From: an uncultured Lachnospiraceae bacterium
Lineage (GTDB): Bacteria; Bacillota; Clostridia; Lachnospirales; Lachnospiraceae
Assembly (NCBI GenBank): GCA_905193085.1
Contig: CAJJNI010000064.1
Coordinates: 1-11,825, forward strand
DNA length: 11,825 bases
Direction of reading: 5' to 3'
Shown here: piece by piece, positions 1 through 7,909 of the stretch
Numbering within the stretch: the stretch's first letter is position 1
Layout: each line of letters begins with the position of its first letter
The notes under the pieces: model-generated
Databases searched by the model: none
Told to the model about the DNA's origin: nothing
The model's input: only the letters and a program-made list of their open reading frames with translations
Made by a program: the position numbers and the translations under genes

Positions 1-1060
1 TTATCAATATTGAAAATTCCATTCCACCTGTTCTTCCAATTAGAACATCTTTTCCAAATACGCTCCTTAATAATGTTGCAATTTCTCTGATTATATTATC
101 CCCAAATATATACCCATATCTGTCATTTACAACTGCAAAATTTCTGAGCATTATAGCACAAAAAATTCCATTTTCAATATATGTTGAATTCAATATATAA
201 TTATTAACAACATTTTCAAAATACGATCTGTTAAAAAACTGTGTAAGTTCATCTAAGCTGTTATCTTTTTGATTATTAATAGTATTATCATCATGTTCAA
301 GTACAAATAAATATACCGGAGAATTAAATTCCATACCAACATAATTGGCTGTTGCTTTAACTTTGTAATCTTTATACATTTCTGTATTTACTTGCAATTC
401 AAATTCTACATTAACAGGATAATCTTTAGATTCTATATTTATAACAGAATATAATTGGCTTACAAACTCTTCATTTTCTAATAAAATATTACTAAATTCA
501 TCATCAGAACTAAACATCTGATAAAAAATATGATTTGAGTACAAAATTTTAATGTATTTATCTAAAATAACAACTCTGGCAAGTCCACAATGCACATTTT
601 CTGATAATTCATCTATTCGTTTCTGATACATAATTTTATCTGTTATATCAATTACGCTGACTAAGGAAACAGGCTCACCTTCAAAGTTAACTGTTCGCTT
701 CATGCTGCATGAAACCCATCTGACCTGACCATCTTTTCGTCTTATTCTGACATCTATTTGTTTTTCCAAATCAAATAAAATTGCATCCGAAATAAATTTA
801 ACAGTACGCTCATAATCATATTCATGTATAATACTCAATAAATCATTATTATACAAAGTTTTAAATTCATCTTTTGTATATCCTATCACTTCATATACTT
901 TTGAATTTGCATATGCTAATTTAGGCTGTTCTTCCAATGTAAATTCACAGATAGCACACTGTACTACTTCATTTAATGCATTTAAATAATGATTATAATA
1001 CTGATTTTTAGCTTCTTTATCCTTAGACTTGATAAGTCCCACAACTTCCATTCCTTTCAT
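1..1060 (-). CDS. PAS-PAS-GGDEF signalling protein with degenerate GGDEF motif, 3' end outside window
   Basis: 353 codons are visible and the frame is still open at the window edge. I read a PAS domain at about residues 25-142, whose PAC part includes RRKDGQVRWVSC at 107-118 and ends in the DITDK segment at 138-142. A second, weaker PAS-like segment follows at about 150-255. A GGDEF fold starts at DELTQFFNRSYF (270-281). No transmembrane segment is visible, so it should be a cytosolic sensor. The GGDEF domain looks catalytically dead: the signature is GGMEF (345-349), and the usual D-x-D before the conserved Phe is M304 and R306. N312 and the G-D at 320-321, which normally contact guanine, are kept. 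The inhibitory-site RxxD is also absent (F-G-K-D at 335-338). It lies 8 bases after the cysteine desulfurase stop, so it is probably the last or next-to-last gene of the prmA operon. The ATG at 1060 has no clear ribosome site; a GTG at 1042 with AAAGGA nine bases upstream is an alternative start. An EAL domain may follow outside the window (inference). Confidence 0.87.
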   Translation of the reverse strand, partial: MKGMEVVGLIKSKDKEAKNQYYNHYLNALNEVVQCAICEFTLEEQPKLAYANSKVYEVIGYTKDEFKTLYNNDLLSIIHEYDYERTVKFISDAILFDLEKQIDVRIRRKDGQVRWVSCSMKRTVNFEGEPVSLVSVIDITDKIMYQKRIDELSENVHCGLARVVILDKYIKILYSNHIFYQMFSSDDEFSNILLENEEFVSQLYSVINIESKDYPVNVEFELQVNTEMYKDYKVKATANYVGMEFNSPVYLFVLEHDDNTINNQKDNSLDELTQFFNRSYFENVVNNYILNSTYIENGIFCAIMLRNFAVVNDRYGYIFGDNIIREIATLLRSVFGKDVLIGRTGGMEFSILI

Positions 1061-1068
1061 ATAAACAA

Positions 1069-2226
1069 CTAATGAGGCTGATATTTTCTTAACATTGGTA
1101 AAACTTCCCGAATCACACTAAGACAATATTGTAAATGCTCTTCTTCTATATCATCATCGAGACTAAATCTTATATTGCTCTCCATCTCCTCTTTGCTTAA
1201 ACCTATTGCAGTAAGTGTATCACTTCCTGCTCTTTTATGAGATGAGCACGCAGAGCCTGCAGAAACATAAATACCCTTGCTTTCTAATGTATGAAGCATA
1301 ACTTCACTTCTGACCCCAATAAAACTTGCACTAATTATATGAGGTGCAGATTTTATCGTATCTAAAGAACCGTGAATTATAACATTGTCCAATTTCTCAA
1401 GTTCTTTAATAAAATTATTTCTGAGTCTGTATAAATTTTCTGACTTATTATTCAAATTTTCATAACATTCTCTGAATGCCTCTGCCATTCCTGCTATAGC
1501 TGGAACATTTTCTGTTCCTGAGCGCATATTCTTTTGCTGACCGCCTCCAAATAATATAGGATTAATCCTGACATTCTCACCTATATAAAGAAATCCTACC
1601 CCCTTTGGACCATGAAATTTATGACCGCTGGCTGAGAGTAAATCTATCCCCGTCTTCTTAGGATTTATTTTAAATTTACCTATTCCCTGTACACAATCAA
1701 CATGAAAATATGTCTGGCTATTAGCAGCTTTAATAATATCAGCAATTTTCTTCAAAGGCTGAACAGAACCTATTTCATTATTTACATGCATTACTGAAAC
1801 TAATATTGTATCTTCTCTTATAGCCTTCTGTAATTTTTCCAAATTAACAATGCCATCTTTATCCACAGGTATTCTTGTTATCTCATACCCCTGCTCCTCC
1901 AGATAAATCATTGGATTCTTTACGGACGGATGTTCTATCTGTGTAGTAATAATATGTTTTCCTTTTCTTATATTGGCAAATGCTGTTCCAATAATTGCCA
2001 TATTATTAGATTCTGTACCGCCGGAGGTAAACAATAATTCCTTATCATTAATTTTTAATTCTTTACAGATAATCCTTCTTGCATTTACTATATATTTTTC
2101 AGCATCTACACCCTTCTGGTGCATTGAAGATGGATTTCCATAATCTTCCTGCAATACTTTCATCATTATATCGGCAGCACGCTTTGAGCACTTTGTAGTT
2201 GCCGAATTATCCAAATATACTTCCAT
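1069..2226 (-). CDS. Cysteine desulfurase, NifS/IscS-type (class V aminotransferase fold)
   Basis: PLP enzyme that takes sulfur from L-cysteine, giving alanine and a protein-bound persulfide for Fe-S cluster assembly or tRNA thiolation. The 385-residue product has the family's usual length. Visible landmarks are LDNSATT (5-11), the TSGGTESNN loop (67-75), the cofactor-stacking histidine H99 in IEHPS, D177 and Q180 in HVDCVQ, the PLP lysine K203 in SGHKFHGPKG, the RSGTEN segment (235-240), and the catalytic C327 in SAGSACSS. The Cys loop is of the group I (IscS/NifS) kind, not the RAGHHC of SufS. I use the ATG at 2226 because GGAGG sits five bases before it. A longer frame from a TTG at 2238 would put the ribosome site inside the coding region. 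It starts 14 bases after rsmE. The acceptor is unknown; relatives near rsmE in clostridia often sit beside thiI, which is not visible here. Confidence 0.96.
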   Translation of the reverse strand: MEVYLDNSATTKCSKRAADIMMKVLQEDYGNPSSMHQKGVDAEKYIVNARRIICKELKINDKELLFTSGGTESNNMAIIGTAFANIRKGKHIITTQIEHPSVKNPMIYLEEQGYEITRIPVDKDGIVNLEKLQKAIREDTILVSVMHVNNEIGSVQPLKKIADIIKAANSQTYFHVDCVQGIGKFKINPKKTGIDLLSASGHKFHGPKGVGFLYIGENVRINPILFGGGQQKNMRSGTENVPAIAGMAEAFRECYENLNNKSENLYRLRNNFIKELEKLDNVIIHGSLDTIKSAPHIISASFIGVRSEVMLHTLESKGIYVSAGSACSSHKRAGSDTLTAIGLSKEEMESNIRFSLDDDIEEEHLQYCLSVIREVLPMLRKYQPH

Positions 2227-2240
2227 TTCTTCCTCCAAAA

Positions 2241-3002
2241 TTAATCTGAAATTTCTTCATCACACTGACATTCATAAGTTAACATTATCATTGACATTAA
2301 TGCCATGCCGGCAGTTTCTGTTCTCAAAACTCTCTTTCCAAGAGAAACAGGTTTGATTCCATATTCCATTGCCTTTTGTATTTCATATTCTTCAAATCCA
2401 CCTTCCGGTCCAATATAAAAAGCAACTTTCGTATCAGGTTTCAAATTAGACAGAAATTCTTTTGTCGATTTCATACCTTCTGCCTGTTCGTATGGTATAC
2501 ATACATTATCAAACCCAGCAGACAGTTTTATTGCTTCTTCAAAATCTATAACTTCTTCTACTTTTGGGATATAAGTTCTTTTAGACTGTTTAGCTGCACT
2601 TTCTGAAATTGAATTCCATCTTTTTAATTTATTTTCACGTTTTTTTGTATCCAGCTTTACAACACTTCTTTTTGTCATTACAGGTACAATCTCATTCACG
2701 CCTAATTCTACTGCTTTTTGAATAATAGTCTCAAACTTGTCTCCTTTTGGCAGTCCCTGAAATAATGTAACATTAGCCGGAAGCTCATGAGATACATCCT
2801 GAATTTCTAAAATATCCAACAATATCTCATTTTTTTCAAAGCTAGAAATGCTACATGTATAGCCAACTCCATCTTCATCACTTAATGAAATCTTTTCACC
2901 AATTTTCATTCTCAATACATTTTTTATATGATTTACATCGTTTCCCTGTAAACTGACAATATTATCACTTACCTGTTTAGCCTGAATAAAAAAATGATAC
3001 AT
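2241..3002 (-). CDS. rsmE: 16S rRNA (uracil1498-N3)-methyltransferase RsmE
   Basis: SPOUT-class SAM-dependent methyltransferase that makes m3U1498 in the decoding region of 16S rRNA, acting on the 30S subunit in the cytosol. The 253-residue product is typical for the family. It has an N-terminal PUA-like RNA-binding part (about 1-70) with HIKNVLRMKIGE (25-36). The SPOUT domain follows, with PKGDKFE (85-91), the SESAAKQSKRTYIP block (133-146), the SAM-binding IGPEGGF (197-203) and the knot signature LGKRVLRTETA (221-231). The start is the ATG at 3002, with GAGGG (3010-3014) seven bases before it and overlapping the prmA stop. A longer frame from 3041 would add a Cys-rich MASCCCKK stretch that is really the 3' end of prmA in another frame. 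It lies 11 bases after prmA and 14 before the cysteine desulfurase, so it is translated from the same operon mRNA. Confidence 0.97.
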   Translation of the reverse strand: MYHFFIQAKQVSDNIVSLQGNDVNHIKNVLRMKIGEKISLSDEDGVGYTCSISSFEKNEILLDILEIQDVSHELPANVTLFQGLPKGDKFETIIQKAVELGVNEIVPVMTKRSVVKLDTKKRENKLKRWNSISESAAKQSKRTYIPKVEEVIDFEEAIKLSAGFDNVCIPYEQAEGMKSTKEFLSNLKPDTKVAFYIGPEGGFEEYEIQKAMEYGIKPVSLGKRVLRTETAGMALMSMIMLTYECQCDEEISD

Positions 3003-3013
3003 ACTTATTCCCT

Positions 3014-3964
3014 CTATTTTCTTGCAACAACAGCTCGCCAATCGCCCTGAGCTGCAACATCTAAAATTTCAAAACCACACTCTTTAACTTTTTTTACAAC
3101 ATCCTGTTCTTTAGAATCTATAATTCCGGAAGAAATGTATATTCCGCCTTCTTTTAAACATAATGGTATTAGTGGTGTAAGCGGTATAATAATATCAGCC
3201 AGTATATTAGCTACAACAATATCATAACTGCCCTTACAATATATATCTTGTAAACCAGTATCAGTTATCAAATTTCCTGTAACAAAATTATACTTACTTC
3301 TGTCTAATTTATTGACTTCTGCATTTTCAAAAGATGCTTTTACCGCATTTTCATCAACATCTATTCCATCAACATATTTTGCACCTTCTTTTAACGAAAC
3401 AATTGATAATATACCACTTCCACAACCAACATCTAATATTTTAGTATTTGAATCAATATACTTTCTCAACTGTCTTATACAAAGCTGTGTTGTCTCATGC
3501 TTTCCTGTACCAAAAGCTGTTCCAGGGTCTATCTCTATTACCTTTTTCCCAGCAGCTTCATCTGTAACTTTTTCCCATGTAGGTTTGATATAAATATCAT
3601 CAACAGAAAAAGGCTTAAAAAACTCTTTCCAGTTATTTATCCAATCAATATCATCTGTGACAGCTTCTTTTATTGTACCCTCTCCAATATCCATAAATTC
3701 TCTTAAATGCTCGAGCTCATCTTTTATATCAGCCAACATCTGTGTATGGTCTTTACCTGCTTCAAGGAAAAAACTAAGATAAGCAATTCCATCATCTGGA
3801 GGAAGTTCCGGCAAAATATCTATAAACATTTTTTCTTTGTCCTCTTTTGATAATGGAATTTTATCTTCTATCTGCACACCTTCAACTCCAATTTCACCTA
3901 GTGTTGCACTGATAATATCTTCTGCATCTGTTATTGTTTTTATCGTATATTTATTCCACTTCAT
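3014..3964 (-). CDS. prmA: Ribosomal protein L11 methyltransferase PrmA
   Basis: SAM-dependent enzyme that methylates ribosomal protein L11. The 316 residues match the usual family length. An N-terminal L11-recognition part (about 1-110) begins MKWNKYTIKT. The DPGTAFGTGKHETT block follows at 146-159, then the class I methyltransferase motif I LDVGCGSGIL (177-186), an acidic motif II around GIDVDENAV (200-208), the catalytic-region motif VANILADI (251-258), and the family's C-terminal GDWRAVVARK (307-316). The start is the ATG at 3964 because GGAGG (3970-3974) sits five bases upstream; a TTG at 3988 is possible but lacks a ribosome site. It is the first gene of an operon with rsmE and a cysteine desulfurase. 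A strong promoter lies at 4007-4035, giving a leader of about 35 bases. Confidence 0.97.
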   Translation of the reverse strand: MKWNKYTIKTITDAEDIISATLGEIGVEGVQIEDKIPLSKEDKEKMFIDILPELPPDDGIAYLSFFLEAGKDHTQMLADIKDELEHLREFMDIGEGTIKEAVTDDIDWINNWKEFFKPFSVDDIYIKPTWEKVTDEAAGKKVIEIDPGTAFGTGKHETTQLCIRQLRKYIDSNTKILDVGCGSGILSIVSLKEGAKYVDGIDVDENAVKASFENAEVNKLDRSKYNFVTGNLITDTGLQDIYCKGSYDIVVANILADIIIPLTPLIPLCLKEGGIYISSGIIDSKEQDVVKKVKECGFEILDVAAQGDWRAVVARK

Positions 3965-3969
3965 ATTTT

Positions 3970-3974
3970 CCTCC
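3970..3974 (-). promoter_or_regulatory. Ribosome binding site of prmA (GGAGG)
   Basis: GGAGG with five bases to the ATG at 3964. It fixes the prmA start and rules out the upstream TTG at 3988. Confidence 0.85.
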
Positions 3975-3983
3975 AATATATTA

Positions 3984-4033
3984 CACAATTAAGTATAGTT
4001 AATTTAATTATACCTCATATACTCTTAATTGTG
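3984..4033. repeat. Imperfect inverted repeat straddling the prmA promoter
   Basis: On the plus strand the left arm CACAATTAAGTATA (3984-3997) is the reverse complement of the right arm TATACTCTTAATTGTG (4018-4033), apart from two extra bases in the right arm. Ten outer bases match perfectly. The 20 bases between the arms contain the -10 box and the likely start point, and the right arm overlaps the -35 box. The position suits a repressor operator or DNA-looping site. It is AT-rich, so chance symmetry is possible. Confidence 0.5.
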
Positions 4034-4035
4034 AA
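4007..4035 (-). promoter_or_regulatory. Sigma-A-type promoter for the prmA-rsmE-cysteine desulfurase operon
   Basis: Read on the minus strand, TTCACA (4030-4035, five of six matches to TTGACA) is followed by exactly 17 bases and a perfect TATAAT (4007-4012). Transcription should begin near 3999-4001, about 35 bases before the prmA ATG. It lies entirely in the gap between the secreted-protein gene and prmA, so it separates the housekeeping unit from the pilus operon. A long imperfect inverted repeat overlaps it. Confidence 0.8.
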
Positions 4036-4071
4036 GAAGCAGAATTATATTTTTTAATTTTTGCAGCAAAT

Positions 4072-7000
4072 TTATTCATATATTCTATAATATCCATATT
4101 GTTCTTCATAATTATCATGCAAAATGTATCTTCTTATCCTGTTGCTCATACAAATCTGGGGAATAATATATTTTTTGCTTATGTTACCCGCTCCGTCTAT
4201 AGCAACAGCAATATAATAATCACTTTCAGCTGAAGTTGTAACATCATATTTTAAATTTAATATATTATTTATAACAATATTATTATCATAATTTTCAACA
4301 CTGTTTATACTTTTATTATCCTGACTTTTCAACACCAATCTTTTTATTCCCGAATAAATCTGATTTTCATCTTCATCTTTTGCAGTAATATTTATAGCAT
4401 TTCCAGACAGACAATAATATGACTTGTTTTCTTCAGATATATGTGCTTCAGATTCTAAATCATCTATATTTATCTGAGGTGCAGTTTTATCTATTTTTAC
4501 AACAAAATAATACTTATCAGAAACATTTCCGGCTTTATCTTCTGCAACCATATAATATAATTCTTTCTGTTCTTCCGTAAATAAAATTTCAGCAGTATCC
4601 GAATATATCTGATTTATCAATTCATCATTATTATTATAAATTCTTATATTACTGACACCACTTAAGTTATCAACTGCCTTAACATTTACACTGATATCGC
4701 TGTTTGACCAGCCATATTCTGATTGCAGGTCATTTATTACAGGTGCATTTAAATCAACAGCAAATGAACTTCTTATTGATGTGATATTCCCAACATTGTC
4801 ATATGCTAAAATACGGTACATAAATTGTCCCTCTTTTGAATATGTGAAATAATCCAGACAATCATCTTCCCTTTTTGTTTCTTTACTGTCAAGCTTTTTC
4901 CATGAATAATCACCATAGTAGTCTAACTGTAGTATAGTATTTTTGACTCCTGCACCCTCATCTTTACAATTTAATTTTATCTTAAAAGCCTCCGAATAAT
5001 CCGACTTATTATACCAGCTTTTTAAATTTTCTACTTTTATAGCAGGTCCTTTTCCATCACATATTACATTGATTTTATCATTATTCTTCGCAGTAATAAG
5101 TTTAAGACTTTTGTTAACACTTATTAATCCATTTGGTGAAATCAAACTGTTTTTTCCATCACAATCATCTCTGAATTTACCATGAATTATATATTTTAAC
5201 TGCGACGAATTATTTTCTCTTGATTGATTTATTGTCATTGCATCAATTAAATTATCAATATGTTTATTCTTATAGTGTGAGTTATTATTATCACCAACAT
5301 TATTATCTAACGGTGTTAATATCCATTGCCTGCCAATCTGATTTTGATAAGGCTGAATATCAATTGCTGCAAAAGGCAGTACATAACAGCCACCTTTCAA
5401 ATCAAACTCAGCCTTCGCATTAAGATAATATTGCCTTACCTCATTTTTTTTGCCTGAATAATATAAATAATCTGCTTTATCTGTTGTTATCTCTACCGGA
5501 TATATTCCATAAACAGCCAGTTTTGATAAGTCAATAACAACAGGTTCACTAATATTTCCTGCATAATCAATTGCTTTAATATGCAAAAACTTCTTCTGTG
5601 CACTGCAGTCACTCATTGTTATTCCATTTTCATTATCTTCTTTCAATATCTGTGCTGCTTTATTTATATCAAAGTCCTTATTTTTACTTTCATTATCTAA
5701 AATGTAATAATATGACTTTATTCCTGTAATGATTTCTATACTTTTATAATCAGAGCTGTCAATCAGTTGATTTTCTAAATCTTTAACATCAACATAATAA
5801 AAATATTTATTACCAAAATCCTCACCATTAAATTTCATATTAACCTTATTATTTTCTGATAATGTTATTTCAGGAGTATATACTTTTGGAGCTGTCATAT
5901 CCTGTGCTGATGCATCGAATTTATCAGCCTTACCCAATCCTACTGATTCTTTTCTATATGAACTACATAAAACATTAGCAATAAGCTTTCTCTCATCTGA
6001 TAATGACTCATTTCTTCTGTGACCAGTCTGTATTGCATAACAGGCATAATTGCTTGAAACACTACTTAAATACCAATTGTATTTTAAATTTGGATTATCT
6101 GAATATGCTTTTCTTATCTTTTCAGGCAATATATCATAATCATTATTAACAAAAGACACTATATTATTTTCATTTTTTACAAGTCCCATCCATGAGGTAT
6201 GAGTTTGTGGTACATTTAAATCACGATATGCTCCATTTTCTGAAAGAAGATTATACGGAAATGTTGTGAGTGCTGAATCCTCAACCCTCTTACTTTTTGA
6301 AAATCTTACAGTTACAGATTTATTTAAATTACTGCCACCCCAAATCTGATAATCAATCGGAAGATAATTTTCATAGTCATTCTTTTTACTAAATGAAGCA
6401 TTGGCATATTTCTTTGGAATTTTATTAAAACCTGCTAAATCATACAGATTACACATATTTTCATGTTCAAAATTTCCTGTAAATATTCCTTTATCTGCAA
6501 TTTCATATCCTATCGTATCATGTCCAAATATAACTCCACGTCCACTTTTAATGTATTCCCTTACAATCCGGTAAGTTTCTTTATTCAAATCATTCCAACA
6601 ATTTGCATCCCATGTTCCGAAAAAAATTGTATCATACTGCTTTAAATTATCTATACTTTTGATATTATTATTGAATTTCTTCATTGACATCTGTGAAATT
6701 TCAAGCATTTTAAAACCATTATAAACTGACAAATCTTCATATGTAAATGTCTTATCTTTCTCAGAGTATTTACCCCCTTCAATCCACAGCCTCAATGTTG
6801 CAGATGCTGGCAAAGTAGCTGTTCTGCCATCAGTATATTCATATTTTCCATTTTGAACAGCATATACTTTTTTCATTATCTCTATATCTGCATCTTTATA
6901 TTTTTTCTTCAATTCTTCTGATATAACAAAGCTGTCATTATCTGGATAAACATTTAAAACTCTGATTTTATGAGGATAAACTGCTGAATCATGTTTATTA

Positions 7001-7263
7001 TATTCAAACCCTAATCCTATGTTTTGCCAGTAAATCCCATCTGAACTTCTTTTAATTTCATATGTATAGTCTTTATTCTTTATCCCACTTAAATTTAAGT
7101 CAATTGATACCCCTCCATATCCATTAGAAGCATTCGGCAATGAATCCAGGCTAAACTCTATATCTGATGCATATACTTTTTTTATAAAACACAACACTGA
7201 TATAACTGTAAAAAAATGCAGTAACAATAAAAACTTTAGTTTATTTAATCTGCCACAAAACAT
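4072..7263 (-). CDS. Large secreted protein: GATase-like region plus Ig-like modules, end of Tad operon
   Basis: 1063 residues. A type I signal peptide is clear: basic start (RLNKLK), hydrophobic core at about 11-26, and a likely cut after VYA (30-32). Residues 98-255 look like a Rossmann or class I glutamine-amidotransferase-like fold, with strands KIRVLNVYP (99-107), FKMLEIS (184-190), YDTIFFGTWDAN (210-221) and the turn SGRGVIFGHDT (240-250). No amidotransferase-type catalytic cysteine is evident. I recall similar segments in uncharacterised clostridial surface proteins (possibly DUF5057, unverified). The C-terminal half has repeated Ig-like modules, each closing with a D-x-x-G-N-[IV]-[ST] motif: 566-572, 822-828, 909-915 and 1023-1029. 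Residues 580-735 are unassigned and Asn-rich. There is no LPXTG, SLH or C-terminal membrane anchor. The mature part holds 12 cysteines. The gene starts 12 bases after the prepilin peptidase gene, behind a six-G ribosome site, so it is probably made with the pilus. A pilus-associated adhesin or tip protein is my inference. Confidence 0.88.
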   Translation of the reverse strand: MFCGRLNKLKFLLLLHFFTVISVLCFIKKVYASDIEFSLDSLPNASNGYGGVSIDLNLSGIKNKDYTYEIKRSSDGIYWQNIGLGFEYNKHDSAVYPHKIRVLNVYPDNDSFVISEELKKKYKDADIEIMKKVYAVQNGKYEYTDGRTATLPASATLRLWIEGGKYSEKDKTFTYEDLSVYNGFKMLEISQMSMKKFNNNIKSIDNLKQYDTIFFGTWDANCWNDLNKETYRIVREYIKSGRGVIFGHDTIGYEIADKGIFTGNFEHENMCNLYDLAGFNKIPKKYANASFSKKNDYENYLPIDYQIWGGSNLNKSVTVRFSKSKRVEDSALTTFPYNLLSENGAYRDLNVPQTHTSWMGLVKNENNIVSFVNNDYDILPEKIRKAYSDNPNLKYNWYLSSVSSNYACYAIQTGHRRNESLSDERKLIANVLCSSYRKESVGLGKADKFDASAQDMTAPKVYTPEITLSENNKVNMKFNGEDFGNKYFYYVDVKDLENQLIDSSDYKSIEIITGIKSYYYILDNESKNKDFDINKAAQILKEDNENGITMSDCSAQKKFLHIKAIDYAGNISEPVVIDLSKLAVYGIYPVEITTDKADYLYYSGKKNEVRQYYLNAKAEFDLKGGCYVLPFAAIDIQPYQNQIGRQWILTPLDNNVGDNNNSHYKNKHIDNLIDAMTINQSRENNSSQLKYIIHGKFRDDCDGKNSLISPNGLISVNKSLKLITAKNNDKINVICDGKGPAIKVENLKSWYNKSDYSEAFKIKLNCKDEGAGVKNTILQLDYYGDYSWKKLDSKETKREDDCLDYFTYSKEGQFMYRILAYDNVGNITSIRSSFAVDLNAPVINDLQSEYGWSNSDISVNVKAVDNLSGVSNIRIYNNNDELINQIYSDTAEILFTEEQKELYYMVAEDKAGNVSDKYYFVVKIDKTAPQINIDDLESEAHISEENKSYYCLSGNAINITAKDEDENQIYSGIKRLVLKSQDNKSINSVENYDNNIVINNILNLKYDVTTSAESDYYIAVAIDGAGNISKKYIIPQICMSNRIRRYILHDNYEEQYGYYRIYE

Positions 7264-7268
7264 ATAAT

Positions 7269-7274
7269 CCCCCC
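7269..7274 (-). promoter_or_regulatory. Ribosome binding site of the large secreted protein (six G)
   Basis: GGGGGG, five bases before the ATG at 7263. It can pair with the CCUCC end of 16S rRNA with one G-U pair. It supports this start and fits the G-run pattern of the pilus genes. Confidence 0.7.
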
Positions 7275-7275
7275 A

Positions 7276-7908
7276 TTATTTAAAAATATCAAAAATAATT
7301 CCTGCCCATATAACTGAATATGCACTTATTGCTGCAAATGGAATTACTGCAATATTGCAATTTGAAACCTTTTTATATTTAAAAACAGAAAGTATACAAT
7401 GAACAATTAATATTTGAATTTGTATACATATAAAACATAAAATGCTTATAATTACATAATGTTCAGAACTTGAAGCTGCCAGCAAAACTATTCCTGCCAT
7501 TACTACAGCATCTGCCAATTCATATATTCCAATCAGCCCCAACAAATAAAAATAAAATACAAGTATAATTGCACCTGCACTATTGATATCATAATTATAT
7601 AAAACATTCCAATATATAAATATTGCTGTAAACATATAACAAATAAGTAAACTGTTGTATACTTCCTGTAATTTAAAATCCATATATGCTAATGCAAATA
7701 ATAATGACATAAAAATTAAAACACCAACAGATACATTATTAGCTGCAGGTCCAATCATCAAAACAGTCGTCACCCACCAGTATTTATTTGGATAATAAAT
7801 TTGTGGCTGGCAGCTTATATCATATTTTTTTGTAACTCTGATAATTTTATCCAGACAATATTGAATAAAAAGTATCTTTAACACGAATTTTAAAATATAC
7901 TGTGCCAT
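7276..7908 (-). CDS. A24-family prepilin peptidase (CpaA/TadV-like), divergent
   Basis: 210-residue polytopic inner-membrane protein, very hydrophobic throughout (about six segments). Prepilin peptidases of this aspartyl-protease family cut the leader from Flp and minor pilins. The first catalytic aspartate is D77 in AYMDFKLQEVYNSL, matching the D-x(5)-[IV]-x-N pattern. The second is D133 in ELADAVVMAG, where the usual GxGD has become ELAD. The C-terminal NIAVIPFAAISAY matches the conserved IPF segment of CpaA/TadV. The N-terminal cysteine-rich methylase domain of PilD is absent, as expected for the Tad type. The ATG lies one base after the cpaB stop with no good ribosome site, so translation is probably coupled. 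The family call rests on the two aspartates, topology and context; the glycine losses make activity worth testing. Confidence 0.8.
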   Translation of the reverse strand: MAQYILKFVLKILFIQYCLDKIIRVTKKYDISCQPQIYYPNKYWWVTTVLMIGPAANNVSVGVLIFMSLLFALAYMDFKLQEVYNSLLICYMFTAIFIYWNVLYNYDINSAGAIILVFYFYLLGLIGIYELADAVVMAGIVLLAASSSEHYVIISILCFICIQIQILIVHCILSVFKYKKVSNCNIAVIPFAAISAYSVIWAGIIFDIFK

Positions 7909-7909
7909 A

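Noticed and set aside
2227..2238. N-terminal extension MEEE of the cysteine desulfurase from a TTG
   Set aside because: The TTG overlaps the GGAGG that serves the ATG at 2226; homologues of this family begin close to the Y-L-D-N-S-A-T-T motif.
2376..2606. Plus-strand open frame of 76 codons inside rsmE
   Set aside because: It is antisense to a conserved gene, its product is Phe-rich low-complexity sequence, and it has no ribosome site. The other plus-strand frames (3312-3593, 3497-3706, 5220-5423, 6463-6645, 7998-8258, 9251-9518, 10297-10482) are rejected for the same reason.
3003..3041. Extended rsmE start encoding MASCCCKK
   Set aside because: It overlaps the last codons of prmA in another frame, and the ATG at 3002 has a well-spaced GAGGG site and matches the usual RsmE start.
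4036..4071. Possible terminator hairpin GCA...TGC after the secreted-protein gene
   Set aside because: The stem is only three base pairs plus a bulged AT stretch, with no T-run placed after it.
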